From Chitinophaga varians (GTDB taxonomy: Bacteria > Bacteroidota > Bacteroidia > Chitinophagales > Chitinophagaceae), in assembly GCF_014529945.1 (NCBI RefSeq), contig NZ_JACVFB010000004.1:620001-684000 (forward strand): a DNA stretch of 64,000 nucleotides, written 5' to 3'. Under the pieces are notes generated by a model. That model did no database searches. It saw only the letters and a list, made by a program, of their open reading frames with translations, and had not been told where the DNA came from. How positions within the stretch are numbered: the first letter of the stretch is position 1; every line of letters begins with the position of its first letter. Below are positions 8,653 to 17,307 of the stretch, in pieces. The translations under genes and the position numbers were made by a program.

Positions 8653-8810
8653 AATCTTAAGATTTACAGATGAATAGATTTTTGCAGTATAAAGTTCGGC
8701 CATTTGGCTGGAAAACAGCTCAGGGCGTGGGAATGGGGTATTTTACATAAAAATGGCATTACGATGGAACAGGGCGAAAACGCTGCGTCATCAAGGAAGA
8801 GAGAGCTAAA

Positions 8811-8875
8811 GCCGGATGATAATTTTAACATTCATTAAATAGGGAAATTAACACATGTAAGGCTTATCATCCGGC
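8811..8875. repeat. 12-bp perfect inverted repeat with long spacer
   Basis: GCCGGATGATAA (8811-8822) and TTATCATCCGGC (8864-8875) are perfect complements 41 bases apart. The repeat begins 13 bases past the stop of the SGNH hydrolase, in the 3' part of a 235-bp gap (8653-8887) that otherwise shows nothing. It could shape the transcript end, although no T-run follows. Confidence 0.55.
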
Positions 8876-8887
8876 GTAGGGGAGCGT

Positions 8888-9973
8888 TTACTGATCTTTG
8901 GCCAGTTTGCGCAGGGTGGGAAGAATGTGGGCTGCAAAGCGTTCCATGCCTACGTCGGTGGGATGTACGCCGTCTACGGTACCTTCATGGTCGTTGCCGA
9001 GGAAGCCGTCGCCGCTGAGATAATACAGGTTTTTAACACCGGCTTTCTGCAGGTAGGCATAGGCTTTTTTCAGTTCCGCTCTTTTACGGAATACGATATC
9101 ACGGATGTCTTTTTCAAAATAGCCATGTTCATACATGTAGTTCTCCACCAGTAGTATGCGTGTTTGCGGTTTACAGGCGCGTATTTGCGCTATCAGTATC
9201 ACTGCGCGTTCATATATCAGTTCCGGCTGGGTATTCGGATTACAATCGATGACAATGAGGGAAGGGTCTGTTTCGCAGATGGCTTCGCCTACGGAAGTTT
9301 CGAACATGCCGTTGCCGCTGAAGCCGAGATTGACGATGGGGCGTTGTAGCTGGCGAACGAGGATATTGGTATAAGCCATGCCGGGCCGGGTAGCGCATCC
9401 GCCTTGTGCAATGCTGCTGCCATAGTATACGATTGGTTTTTTGTCCAGCAGCAGTGGCTGCTGTGGCTTTTCGATCAGCGCGCCTGTATTAACGCCGATG
9501 GAGAGAGAATCTACACCATCATACAAGGGAAGGAAGAGCACATATTCCCGCCAGGTGCTGTCGCCTTTTTTGAGTATGGTACGTTCCGAGTTAAAACCGT
9601 TTTCCGGGATGGCGCTGTTAACGAATTGCCATTGATTATTCACCAGCGCATAGAGGTCGAGGCCTCTGATACCCGTGGCGGTCATATGGTTCATGGAGGT
9701 GTTGTTGAGTACTTTCCAGCGGGCGCCGATGCTGGTGGCATTGGTGCGGAAGCGGATGGCGATGCCTGCGGCATTGCGGCTCAGCGCCCATACGGCCGGT
9801 CTTACCGTTTTCTCGTATCTGGCCGGAAGCCGGTTATAGTTAGGTTCCTGGTGGTATTTACCGATTATGGGAAACTCCCTGGCATCGTGGTAAACAAGCG
9901 AGGGTGTTTGTGCAAAGAGGTGGCTGCAGCACATCAGCAGTGCCATCAGGGATAGCATCGTTTTGTTCATCAT
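8888..9973 (-). CDS. Secreted SGNH/GDSL esterase with GxDLY N-terminal domain
   Basis: The 361-residue protein has a signal peptide (residues 1-21, ending LFAQ), a beta-sandwich N-terminal domain containing GLDLY (the GxDLY family) and a C-terminal SGNH hydrolase. The nucleophile Ser lies in YYGSSIAQGG, the Gly/Asn oxyanion blocks are NLGFSGNG and DCNPNTQPE, and the Asp-His pair is in DGVHPTD. Relatives deacetylate or deacylate polysaccharides, so a plant-glycan esterase is the best guess. The LacI regulator lies just upstream on the same strand, and the gap between them holds a two-site operator, which suggests sugar-controlled expression. Confidence 0.85.
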   Translation of the reverse strand: MMNKTMLSLMALLMCCSHLFAQTPSLVYHDAREFPIIGKYHQEPNYNRLPARYEKTVRPAVWALSRNAAGIAIRFRTNATSIGARWKVLNNTSMNHMTATGIRGLDLYALVNNQWQFVNSAIPENGFNSERTILKKGDSTWREYVLFLPLYDGVDSLSIGVNTGALIEKPQQPLLLDKKPIVYYGSSIAQGGCATRPGMAYTNILVRQLQRPIVNLGFSGNGMFETSVGEAICETDPSLIVIDCNPNTQPELIYERAVILIAQIRACKPQTRILLVENYMYEHGYFEKDIRDIVFRKRAELKKAYAYLQKAGVKNLYYLSGDGFLGNDHEGTVDGVHPTDVGMERFAAHILPTLRKLAKDQ

Positions 9974-10040
9974 ACGTGATTATTGGTTAGCACCGGACAA
10001 GATACAGGAAAAGAGACAGAAAAGCATGTTTTAAGGGCTT

Positions 10041-10079
10041 TACGCAAACGCTTGCGCGGATAACGCAAGCGTTTGCGTA
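10041..10079. promoter_or_regulatory. Double LacI-type operator
   Basis: TACGCAAACGCTTGCG (10041-10056) and CGCAAGCGTTTGCGTA (10064-10079) are perfect 16-bp complements. Each also contains a near-palindromic 12-mer with a central CG (GCAAACGCTTGC and GCAAGCGTTTGC), the classic LacI-family operator form. The two CG centres are 21 bp apart, two helical turns, so two dimers would sit on the same DNA face. It lies 68 bases upstream of the SGNH esterase ATG and downstream of the LacI gene stop. The rest of 9974-10234 shows only a short GCAATTACAGAA direct repeat. Confidence 0.7.
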
Positions 10080-10234
10080 CACGGAATGTCGAAAGAATTC
10101 TCTAAAATAGTGGAGCAATTACAGAAAATAGATTTCAGCTCTAAGCAGCAATTACAGAACAGCGAACAATGAGGTCGATTAGCCTGTGCCACGGTGCCGC
10201 ACTGTGGCAAGGTTATCGCCAAGCCCCCTGATTT

Positions 10235-11260
10235 TTACCGGTCATGTATCACTAATCTCGACTCCATAATGGTGTTGGTATAGTCATTCAGCGCATGCTC
10301 TCCGTTGAGGAGCGACAGCAGCATATTGGTGGCAGCCTGTCCCTGTTCATAGGGGAACTGTTCTACCGAAGCAGCCGGCGGAAAAGCTGTATATCCGCTG
10401 ACCGGCGTGTTGGCGTAAGATACAAAAGTAATGTCTTTGTTTATTTCCAGTTTTCTTTTAAGCGCGTATTGTACTGCATCCATGGCCACATAGTCATTGA
10501 AGGTGACTACGGCGGTTACTTTTCGTTTCAGCGACAACAGGTATTCCATGGCGGTGTCTGTGCCGGCGGCGGTGAGGTCGGCGTTGACAATCAGTTCAGG
10601 GTCGTATTTGAGGCGATGTTTGCGCAACGCCTTGATGTAGCCGGTAGCCCTTTCCTTGCTGGCCACCAGTTGCTCAGGACCGTTGATCATACCAATTACC
10701 CGATGTCCTTTTTTCAGCAGAAAATCCACTGCCTGTATGGTACCGGATTCCAGGTTACAGGATACGGCATGGATATCATGGAGGTCAGGCACACGGTCGA
10801 AGAACACCACGGGAATACGTGCCTGGCGCAACATTTCGAAGTGATCGTAGTTACGGGTATTTTTACCGATAGACACAATACAACCGTCTACCCGATGTTG
10901 TTTCATGCTCTGGATGATCTGCTTTTCCCGGGCTTCGTCGTCATGTGATTGTCCCAGTAGTACGGTGTAGTTATTACTGTAGGCGGTATCTTCTATTCCG
11001 CTGATGGCGCTGGAGAAAAAGGCTTCAGACAGTTCGGGCAACAGGATGCCGATGGTAAAGGTTTTACCCTGCTGAAAATAAACCGCCGTCTGATTGCGCT
11101 CGTAGTTTAATTCCTCTGCCAGCGCTTTTACCCGGGCTTTGGTCCTCAATCCGATACTGTGATGGTCATGTAATGCCCTTGATACAGTAGATACAGAGAT
11201 ATTCAGCCTTTTTGCAATTTCCTTTATTGTTGGTTGACCCGAAGAAACCACCTTTCTCAT
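10235..11260 (-). CDS. LacI/PurR-family transcriptional regulator
   Basis: The 341-residue protein has an N-terminal LacI helix-turn-helix (TIKEIAKRLNISVSTVSRAL, about residues 11-30), a hinge helix region and a periplasmic-binding-protein-like effector domain (FTIGILLPELSEAFF onward, ending in the family's usual C-terminal region). Members bind a sugar or sugar phosphate and repress or activate nearby catabolic genes. The double operator 156 bases beyond its stop, in front of the SGNH esterase, is the obvious target. The gene is intact. Upstream 11261-11546 is AT-rich and holds no gene. Confidence 0.92.
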   Translation of the reverse strand: MRKVVSSGQPTIKEIAKRLNISVSTVSRALHDHHSIGLRTKARVKALAEELNYERNQTAVYFQQGKTFTIGILLPELSEAFFSSAISGIEDTAYSNNYTVLLGQSHDDEAREKQIIQSMKQHRVDGCIVSIGKNTRNYDHFEMLRQARIPVVFFDRVPDLHDIHAVSCNLESGTIQAVDFLLKKGHRVIGMINGPEQLVASKERATGYIKALRKHRLKYDPELIVNADLTAAGTDTAMEYLLSLKRKVTAVVTFNDYVAMDAVQYALKRKLEINKDITFVSYANTPVSGYTAFPPAASVEQFPYEQGQAATNMLLSLLNGEHALNDYTNTIMESRLVIHDR

Positions 11261-11546
11261 ACATTTTACAGCAATTAATGGAAAATAGATTCAGCAATAT
11301 GCGCCAGGTTGCCAAGTTACTTAGTTCTTGTATAATATTAACTTTTTTTTATGGGTTCATTTAACGAATTGAATATACATCATTTAACTAAAGATATAGA
11401 AAACTAGTTTAATGTAAAAAGATTAGAATTCTTTAATGCCTGTACTCTTCGGCTTGTTATTTGCTACTTTCGTGCATCCTCCATTGAACCTCTGCCATTT
11501 TTTATATATTTTATTTGTTAGATTAGTTTTATTTAAAATCTATTTT

Positions 11547-12410
11547 ATGAGGATAGAACACTTAGCCTTACCTGTGGCACTTATCACCATTATGGCCTCC
11601 TGCTCTGCACCCAGGAAACTGAGAGAGTCTGAAGCAAGGTATGCACGACTGGATAGTCTCTACAGGGCTACAGAGAACCAGCGCAAAAAATGTGAAGAAG
11701 ACGCCGCAAGAGCAGCAGCCAGTTACAAAGACAAGATGGACAATCTGCAGGAACAACAGGCACAGTTGAAAACCAACAACTCACAGATGCTGGACCACCT
11801 GAAAGAGCTGTCTGTTATATCCAATGCCCAGGCGGAAAGCATTAAGAAGTCACTTGACAACATTGGTGCAAAAGACGCCTACATCAAAGACCTGCAGTCT
11901 GCCATTGCGCGTAAAGACTCCCTGAACATGCAGCTGGTGATGAACCTGAAAGGAGCCGTTGGCAATATGGATGACAAGGACATCAACATCAAGGTAGAAA
12001 AAGGAGTAGTGTATATCGATATTTCCGATAAACTGCTGTTCAAGAGCGGCAGCTACGACGTGACCGACCGTGCGAAAGATGTATTGGGCAAAGTGGCCAA
12101 AGTGCTCATCAATCAGCCTGATATCGAGTTTATGGTAGAAGGTCATACCGACAACGTGCCTTACCGTCCGAACGTATTGCTGGACAACTGGGACCTGAGC
12201 GTGAAGAGAGCTACTTCCGTAGTGCGTATTCTGCAGAACCAATACCAGATACCGGCAGCACGGATGACAGCAGCCGGCCGCAGCGAATACCAACCGGTAG
12301 CATCCAACGATACGCCGGAAGGACGTGGCGCCAACCGCAGAACTAGAATCGTGATTCTGCCGCAGCTGGACCAGTTCTTCAAATTACTGGAGAAACCAGC
12401 CGGCAACTAA
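11547..12410 (+). CDS. OmpA-family lipoprotein with coiled coil
   Basis: I start it at the ATG at 11547 because the next 19 residues form a lipoprotein signal ending in the lipobox ITIMASC (Cys19); an upstream in-frame ATG at 11436 would only add a hydrophobic run. Residues about 25-130 are Lys/Glu/Gln-rich and predicted coiled coil. The C-terminal OmpA domain (about 160-275) contains FKSGSYDVTDRAKDVL and GHTDNVPYRP, plus NRRTRIVILP, the peptidoglycan-binding signature. It should anchor the outer membrane to the cell wall from the periplasm. A strong terminator follows. Length is 287 residues. Confidence 0.88.
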   Translation: MRIEHLALPVALITIMASCSAPRKLRESEARYARLDSLYRATENQRKKCEEDAARAAASYKDKMDNLQEQQAQLKTNNSQMLDHLKELSVISNAQAESIKKSLDNIGAKDAYIKDLQSAIARKDSLNMQLVMNLKGAVGNMDDKDINIKVEKGVVYIDISDKLLFKSGSYDVTDRAKDVLGKVAKVLINQPDIEFMVEGHTDNVPYRPNVLLDNWDLSVKRATSVVRILQNQYQIPAARMTAAGRSEYQPVASNDTPEGRGANRRTRIVILPQLDQFFKLLEKPAGN

Positions 12411-12428
12411 TCATTTCCTGTTACAATA

Positions 12429-12473
12429 AAAAAGGAAGGTCTGCATATCACCTATGCAGGCCTTCTTTTTTTA
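12429..12473. terminator. Intrinsic terminator after the OmpA lipoprotein
   Basis: GAAGGTCTGCATA (12435-12447) pairs with TATGCAGGCCTTC (12453-12465), with one G-U pair and a 5-base loop, followed by seven T; the A-run before the stem would make it work in reverse too. Confidence 0.88.
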
Positions 12474-12504
12474 TTGTACCTTCCCGTTTTTACGTTTTTA
12501 TATT

Positions 12505-13407
12505 ATGCGAGAACCTTTATTCTGTGATCCGGCGACCGGTGTTTGTGAGATTCCCGGTGCCACTGCCGCCGCTGGCGGAGAGCATACTACATTGCCAACT
12601 GATAAGCCCTTACAGCTTATTTATTTTACAGACCCGATCTGTTCCACCTGTTGGGGCATTGAGCCGCAATGGCGCCGTTTAAAACTGGAATATGGGCATT
12701 TGCTCGATATCCGTTATCACATGGGTGGACTGTTGCCTTCCTGGGACGTATACAATTCCGGCGGTATCAGCGGGCCGTCAGATGTGGCCCATCACTGGGA
12801 GGAGGTGAGCGGTCATTACCAGATGCCGATAGACGGCAACGTGTGGCTCGAGGATCCTCTACCGTCTTCCTATCCGCCTTCCATCTGGTTTAAGGCCGCG
12901 CAGCTGCAGGACGAGCATAAAAGTGTGATTTTCCTGCGCCGCCTGCGAGAAATGCTTTTCCTGCAAAAAAAGAATATTTGTCGCCCTGAACCCGTGCTGG
13001 CCGCCGCCGCGTATGCACAGCTGGATACCGCGCAACTGCAACATGACTTTGAACATACAGCGCCGGCACTGTTTGAACAGGACCTGCAACTGCGTGCACA
13101 AATGGGCGTGCGTGGCTTTCCGTCCGTATTTATGATCAGCGCCGACGGCCACAAAGAGCTGATATACGGCGCCAAACCTTATGTGGTATTTACCACCACG
13201 CTGCATAAACTTTTTCCGGCAGCCGCGGCGCGCACCTATCTGCGCGGACTGGATACTTTTTCCTACTTCCCCACACTGACCACCAAAGAATATGCGGTGC
13301 TGAATGACCTGACGATGGAAGCAGCCCATGCACAACTCGATGCTTTTCACCGGGACGGCCACCTGCAGGTGACCGTCGCCGGTGGTGGAGCATTATGGAC
13401 GCGTTGA
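12505..13407 (+). CDS. DsbA-family thioredoxin-fold protein (SpxH/FrnE-like)
   Basis: The ATG at 12505 is chosen because an upstream ATG (12454) lies inside the terminator stem. The 300-residue protein has no signal peptide, so it is cytoplasmic. The thioredoxin-fold motif is DPICSTCW (Cys46, Cys49), followed by the helical insertion of DsbA-like proteins and the cis-Pro loop GVRGFPSVFMIS. This matches the YjbH/SpxH and FrnE group, which act as ClpXP adaptors or dithiol oxidoreductases under oxidative stress. A 50-residue C-terminal extension is of unknown role. Its stop is 2 bp from the stop of the convergent barrel gene. Confidence 0.82.
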   Translation: MREPLFCDPATGVCEIPGATAAAGGEHTTLPTDKPLQLIYFTDPICSTCWGIEPQWRRLKLEYGHLLDIRYHMGGLLPSWDVYNSGGISGPSDVAHHWEEVSGHYQMPIDGNVWLEDPLPSSYPPSIWFKAAQLQDEHKSVIFLRRLREMLFLQKKNICRPEPVLAAAAYAQLDTAQLQHDFEHTAPALFEQDLQLRAQMGVRGFPSVFMISADGHKELIYGAKPYVVFTTTLHKLFPAAAARTYLRGLDTFSYFPTLTTKEYAVLNDLTMEAAHAQLDAFHRDGHLQVTVAGGGALWTR

Positions 13408-13409
13408 TA

Positions 13410-16112
13410 TCAGGGTACTTTAAGCGTAGATGTTTTGCTGCTTTTACGGCCGTAGGAATACGTAAGGCTGAACATATAATACTGGGAGAGGTTGGTGGTT
13501 TCCAGCCTTTCCCGGTAAGTGGAACCGTAATAGATGATCACACTTTTATTTTGCCGCAGCAGGTCGAATGCATAGAACTTGGCAGAGAGTGCCCTGTTGG
13601 GCAGCAACGTCTTACCGATCCATCCATTGAGCAGGGTGAAATGGGTGGCGGCATCGGTATTATTGATGTACTGAACGTTGGAGCCGATATTAAAATCCTG
13701 CGGCAGCCATGCATTTGCATTAAACGCAAGCGTATACTGAATGTAATCGGTGTAATGATCATTCTGAAGGGAGAGCATTGAACCTCTGTAATCTACTTCC
13801 ACTTTAGCTATAAACTCCATCCTTTTTTGCCAGTTCACGGAAGCCGCAAGGCCCTGAATAAGAGAATACTTTTTGGTGATATTATCGAGATGATTGATTT
13901 GTGAAGCAGTCCTGTTGTATTCAAATACATTGTTGTAATTGATGGTGATGCCGGGAGTTTTGAGCCGAAACCCCAGCGTGGTATTATCTGTAACCCCCCA
14001 GGTCCCCGACACATTAATAGGCATGCTTACCTGTCTGCCGAGAGAATCTGTGAACACCGAAGTGGAAAATGAATGTTGGATATATCGCGCTTCAAGATTA
14101 TGGCCGAAGGCTACTCCTTTGATACTGTTGGAAAAGTAGGTGAGTGCCAGCGTATTGGCGAAGGCGTTGATCAACTCCGGATTGCCGAGTTGAACATAGA
14201 GCGGGTTACTGTTGTTGTTGATGGGCCATAACAGCTGTGCGTCCAGCGGCAGTGTTACCCCATTGAGCGAGATGTTGAGCGTTTTATAAGGATCTATCTT
14301 GATGACGGCGCTGAGTGCACGGTCTACATAGGTAGTGTGCCGCACGGCTTTGTTACGGGTGGTAAAGTTGTCGCTCGTGAGCGTACTAAGTGAAAGCCCG
14401 GCGGCGCCGATGAGCATTAGTTTCCCTTTGTTATAGGTGAGGGATGGTTTCACCGTATGGTTCACGATCCTGCTGTTAAACCGGTATGTCAGCGAGTCAT
14501 TGATGATATAGTCATGCTTGAACAGGTTAAAATCGAAAGTGTTCTGCCGGTTCCTGGTGAGTGCGTTCTGAAATGCATAGGCCATGGCCAGTGACCAGTA
14601 TTTTCCGATAGGCTCGCTGTATGTTACTGAGGTGGATACATTTGACACCTCATTTTTCGGCGCGACGTACTGATTAATGGTATCTGCGTGATATAACGGA
14701 CGGAAGACATTGTTTTGGCTGATATTGGACTGGTAGCTGTACTGCCAGGTTTTTCTCAGGGATGTCTGGAGTGATAATATCCTTCCTGTTTTACCGAATT
14801 TATGGGAGTAGCTGGTCGTAAGGTCTAAAGCTTTATTGACGGCACTATCGTTATTGTGGAGGGTACCGCTGTTGAGCGTGTCCATGCGGCTGTCGGTGGT
14901 GTTGTACAGCCGCTTGTTGTCTGCTTTTCTCATTTCTCTTTCGACATTGGCCATTACAATAATTTTGTTATTGATATTGGGTTGGATGTCCATGAAGAGA
15001 ATACCGCCATTCCGTTTGCCGGTCAGATGTTTTTGAGCATTGCTATGATAGAACGTGCTGCTGTCGGCAAAGATGTTTTCCTGTTCCTGTAGTTCGTTGC
15101 TGATCATATCCTGTTCCTGATGCCTCAGGTTTACACTGAGTTTGATCTTCTTCCCGATTTCCGCGGTGGTGTAGGCGCCGACATTAAATATTTTATTGGT
15201 CCCCTGTTGATTGCTGCCGATAGAGTTGCTCCGGTAGTTGGTGCTGGCATCACTTTGGGTATTATTGTTATTGGTGAGCACATCGCCCAGCAGGGTGAAT
15301 TTTTTCCGGAACATATTGAGGGTGGCGCCGGTGTTGTAGCGATCGTGGGTTCCGTATCCACCGGTAACGGTGCCGCGAACACCTTTTTTCATTTCATTTT
15401 TCACCACAATGTTGAGCACTTTTTCATTTTTGCCGGGTTCGGTGATGCCTGAAATATTTTTTTTATCTGAGATCTGAATTTTTTCTGCGAGATCGGCTTT
15501 CAGTATTTCCATGACCCGTCTGACGTTACTCATGTTTTGCAACAACGAGCGTCCGTCAACAAACAGTTCTTTAATGGGTGATCCCAGGTAAAAGAGATTG
15601 CCGTTCTCATCTACGGTGAGCCCGGGGATTTTTTCGATGAGTTCATGCATATTGGCATTGGGCAGCGTGGGTAGTTCCCCGGCGTTAAACTCGATGGTAT
15701 CCTTTCGGATGGACATCAATGGCCGGTCTGCCTTTACTTCCACTCTGCTGAGGCTGATGCTGGGAGAGAGCTGGATATAGTTGAAGGTGACTACTTTCAC
15801 CCGGGGATTGACTTCCACAGGGATCATTTCTGTCCGGTTGCCCATAAAGCTGACCAATAGCCGATAGAAGCCTATCTGTACATTTTCAATAATGAAATTA
15901 CCGTGTTCGTCTGATTGTGTATGGGCCTTTATGCGGGCCTTTTCATCGTAGAGCAATACAGCTGCGCCGGTAAGCGTTTTTCTGGTGTCTTTCTGATAGA
16001 TGGTCCCTTTGATGGTATGTTGCGCGTACAATGTTGCAGAGGCACAACAACCCAGCAAGAGGAGGACCAATTGCCGTTTAATTTGGTTAAATCCAGTTGT
16101 AGTGGCCTGCAT
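13410..16112 (-). CDS. Outer-membrane beta-barrel with N-terminal CarboxypepD_reg domain
   Basis: The 900-residue protein has a signal peptide (residues about 12-31, ending LYAQ), a carboxypeptidase-regulatory-like beta-sandwich (HTIKGTIYQKDTRKTLTGAAV onward), a plug-like domain (MHELIEKIPGLTVDENG) and a long OMP_b-brl_3 barrel of alternating aromatic strands. This is the TonB-dependent-receptor-like layout common in Bacteroidota, but I see neither a SusD partner nor a clear TonB box. The last residues (SSKTSTLKVP) are not aromatic, so the barrel end is unusual. It stands alone. The 268 bp upstream (16113-16380) show no recognisable site. Confidence 0.85.
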   Translation of the reverse strand: MQATTTGFNQIKRQLVLLLLGCCASATLYAQHTIKGTIYQKDTRKTLTGAAVLLYDEKARIKAHTQSDEHGNFIIENVQIGFYRLLVSFMGNRTEMIPVEVNPRVKVVTFNYIQLSPSISLSRVEVKADRPLMSIRKDTIEFNAGELPTLPNANMHELIEKIPGLTVDENGNLFYLGSPIKELFVDGRSLLQNMSNVRRVMEILKADLAEKIQISDKKNISGITEPGKNEKVLNIVVKNEMKKGVRGTVTGGYGTHDRYNTGATLNMFRKKFTLLGDVLTNNNNTQSDASTNYRSNSIGSNQQGTNKIFNVGAYTTAEIGKKIKLSVNLRHQEQDMISNELQEQENIFADSSTFYHSNAQKHLTGKRNGGILFMDIQPNINNKIIVMANVEREMRKADNKRLYNTTDSRMDTLNSGTLHNNDSAVNKALDLTTSYSHKFGKTGRILSLQTSLRKTWQYSYQSNISQNNVFRPLYHADTINQYVAPKNEVSNVSTSVTYSEPIGKYWSLAMAYAFQNALTRNRQNTFDFNLFKHDYIINDSLTYRFNSRIVNHTVKPSLTYNKGKLMLIGAAGLSLSTLTSDNFTTRNKAVRHTTYVDRALSAVIKIDPYKTLNISLNGVTLPLDAQLLWPINNNSNPLYVQLGNPELINAFANTLALTYFSNSIKGVAFGHNLEARYIQHSFSTSVFTDSLGRQVSMPINVSGTWGVTDNTTLGFRLKTPGITINYNNVFEYNRTASQINHLDNITKKYSLIQGLAASVNWQKRMEFIAKVEVDYRGSMLSLQNDHYTDYIQYTLAFNANAWLPQDFNIGSNVQYINNTDAATHFTLLNGWIGKTLLPNRALSAKFYAFDLLRQNKSVIIYYGSTYRERLETTNLSQYYMFSLTYSYGRKSSKTSTLKVP

Positions 16113-16380
16113 TAGTTTTTCAAGTGCATGGAGTAGTGAATATATTAATGGGTTATGAAGTACTGTTTTGGTTGCACCGCGCTAATAGCGGGATGGATGA
16201 TTGTGATACAGGCTAAGGTCGCACTTGTGAAGGTTATTGCGGAAATTCAATTTCGTAAACAGTTGTTAAGCGATTGTTATCGAGGAACGGTTAACAAACC
16301 GAAATTTTGGGCTTTACAAGTTGTTGTGTACTACATTCGCGTAGCCGGAGTAGCGCAAAGGTGATAAAATATTTTAAAAA

Positions 16381-16815
16381 ATGATAGAATATTTTGAAGA
16401 CAAAAGAACGGAGAAAATAACAGACAGGGAAGCGACGATAGCACGGATATGGGCGATAGGAGGAGAGCGTGGTTGGTATTATGGCAACTGGATGTGGCAG
16501 TTGCGTGGTTACCTGGACGAGCTGGTGGGAGGTCCGGGATTGAGGAGGGGCCGCAGGCATCCTTCCGATTTACGGGCGGGGGATTATCTGGATGTGTGGC
16601 GGGTCCAGGTAGCGGACCGCGAAGCGGGCCGGTTACTATTATCGGCAGAGATGAAGTTACCGGGTGAAGCCTGGCTGGAATTTAGGGTTGTCGATGGCCA
16701 TTTGATGCAGACGGCCTCTTTCAAAGCAACGGGTTTAGCAGGAAAATTGTATTGGTATACGATGTTGCCCTTTCATGGGTTTATATTTCCGGGAATGATC
16801 CGTAAACTAATTTAA
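16381..16815 (+). CDS. Stand-alone DUF2867 protein
   Basis: The 144 residues match the DUF2867 domain from end to end: IGGERGWYYGNWMWQLRGYLDELVGG, then GRRHPSDLRAGDYLDVWRV and AEMKLPGEAWLEF, ending with YWYTMLPFHGFIF. In many bacteria this domain is the C-terminal half of an NAD(P)-binding SDR protein; here the SDR half is absent and nothing upstream encodes a remnant. It is followed 11 bp later by the DinB gene, so the two are likely cotranscribed. Function is unknown; a small-ligand-binding (START-like) role is only a guess. Confidence 0.78.
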   Translation: MIEYFEDKRTEKITDREATIARIWAIGGERGWYYGNWMWQLRGYLDELVGGPGLRRGRRHPSDLRAGDYLDVWRVQVADREAGRLLLSAEMKLPGEAWLEFRVVDGHLMQTASFKATGLAGKLYWYTMLPFHGFIFPGMIRKLI

Positions 16816-16826
16816 ACGCTGTTGCT

Positions 16827-17303
16827 ATGGACACCAAAAAGGAGATCATTAAGACATTGAAAGATCTGTTATTAAAAGCTCATGCGCATGTGAGTTTTGC
16901 GGAGGCGGTGAAAGGCCTGCCGGCAGAACTGCGGGGCGTGGTACCTGAACGGCTGCCTTACAGCATCTGGCAGCTGGTGGAACATATCAGGATTACGCAG
17001 GCTGATATTCTGGAATTCAGCCGGGATGCCGATTATAAGTCGCCCCGCTGGCCTGAGGGCTACTGGCCCAAAGCATCGGCGCCGGCCAATGATCATGTAT
17101 GGCAGAAGAGCCTCGACCAGATCCGGGCCGACACGCATGCTTTCGTTGAACTGCTGGAGGCGCCGGATGCTGACCTGTTCCAGCCTTTTCCGTATGGCGA
17201 CGGGCAGCACCTGTTCCGCGAAGCGGTGCTGATAGCGGACCATACCAGCTATCACACCGGTGAGATCATTGCCATACGCCGGTTATTGAACGCCTGGAAA
17301 TAG
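16827..17303 (+). CDS. DinB-family four-helix metalloprotein
   Basis: The 158-residue protein has the DinB/DinB_2 helical-bundle pattern with three candidate metal-binding histidines: His53 in LVEHIRI and His139/His143 in DHTSYHTGEI near the C-terminus. Related proteins are thiol-dependent S-transferases (for example bacillithiol or mycothiol transferases) or are uncharacterised. It lies next to a probable ergothioneine operon, convergently, with 4 bp between the stops. That neighbourhood makes a thiol-linked role possible but not shown. Confidence 0.82.
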   Translation: MDTKKEIIKTLKDLLLKAHAHVSFAEAVKGLPAELRGVVPERLPYSIWQLVEHIRITQADILEFSRDADYKSPRWPEGYWPKASAPANDHVWQKSLDQIRADTHAFVELLEAPDADLFQPFPYGDGQHLFREAVLIADHTSYHTGEIIAIRRLLNAWK

Positions 17304-17307
17304 TTGT

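Noticed and set aside
10041-10079. Intrinsic terminator of the LacI gene
   Set aside because: The stem is 16 bp but lacks a T-run on either strand and lies 156 bases past the LacI stop; the CG-centred half sites fit an operator better.
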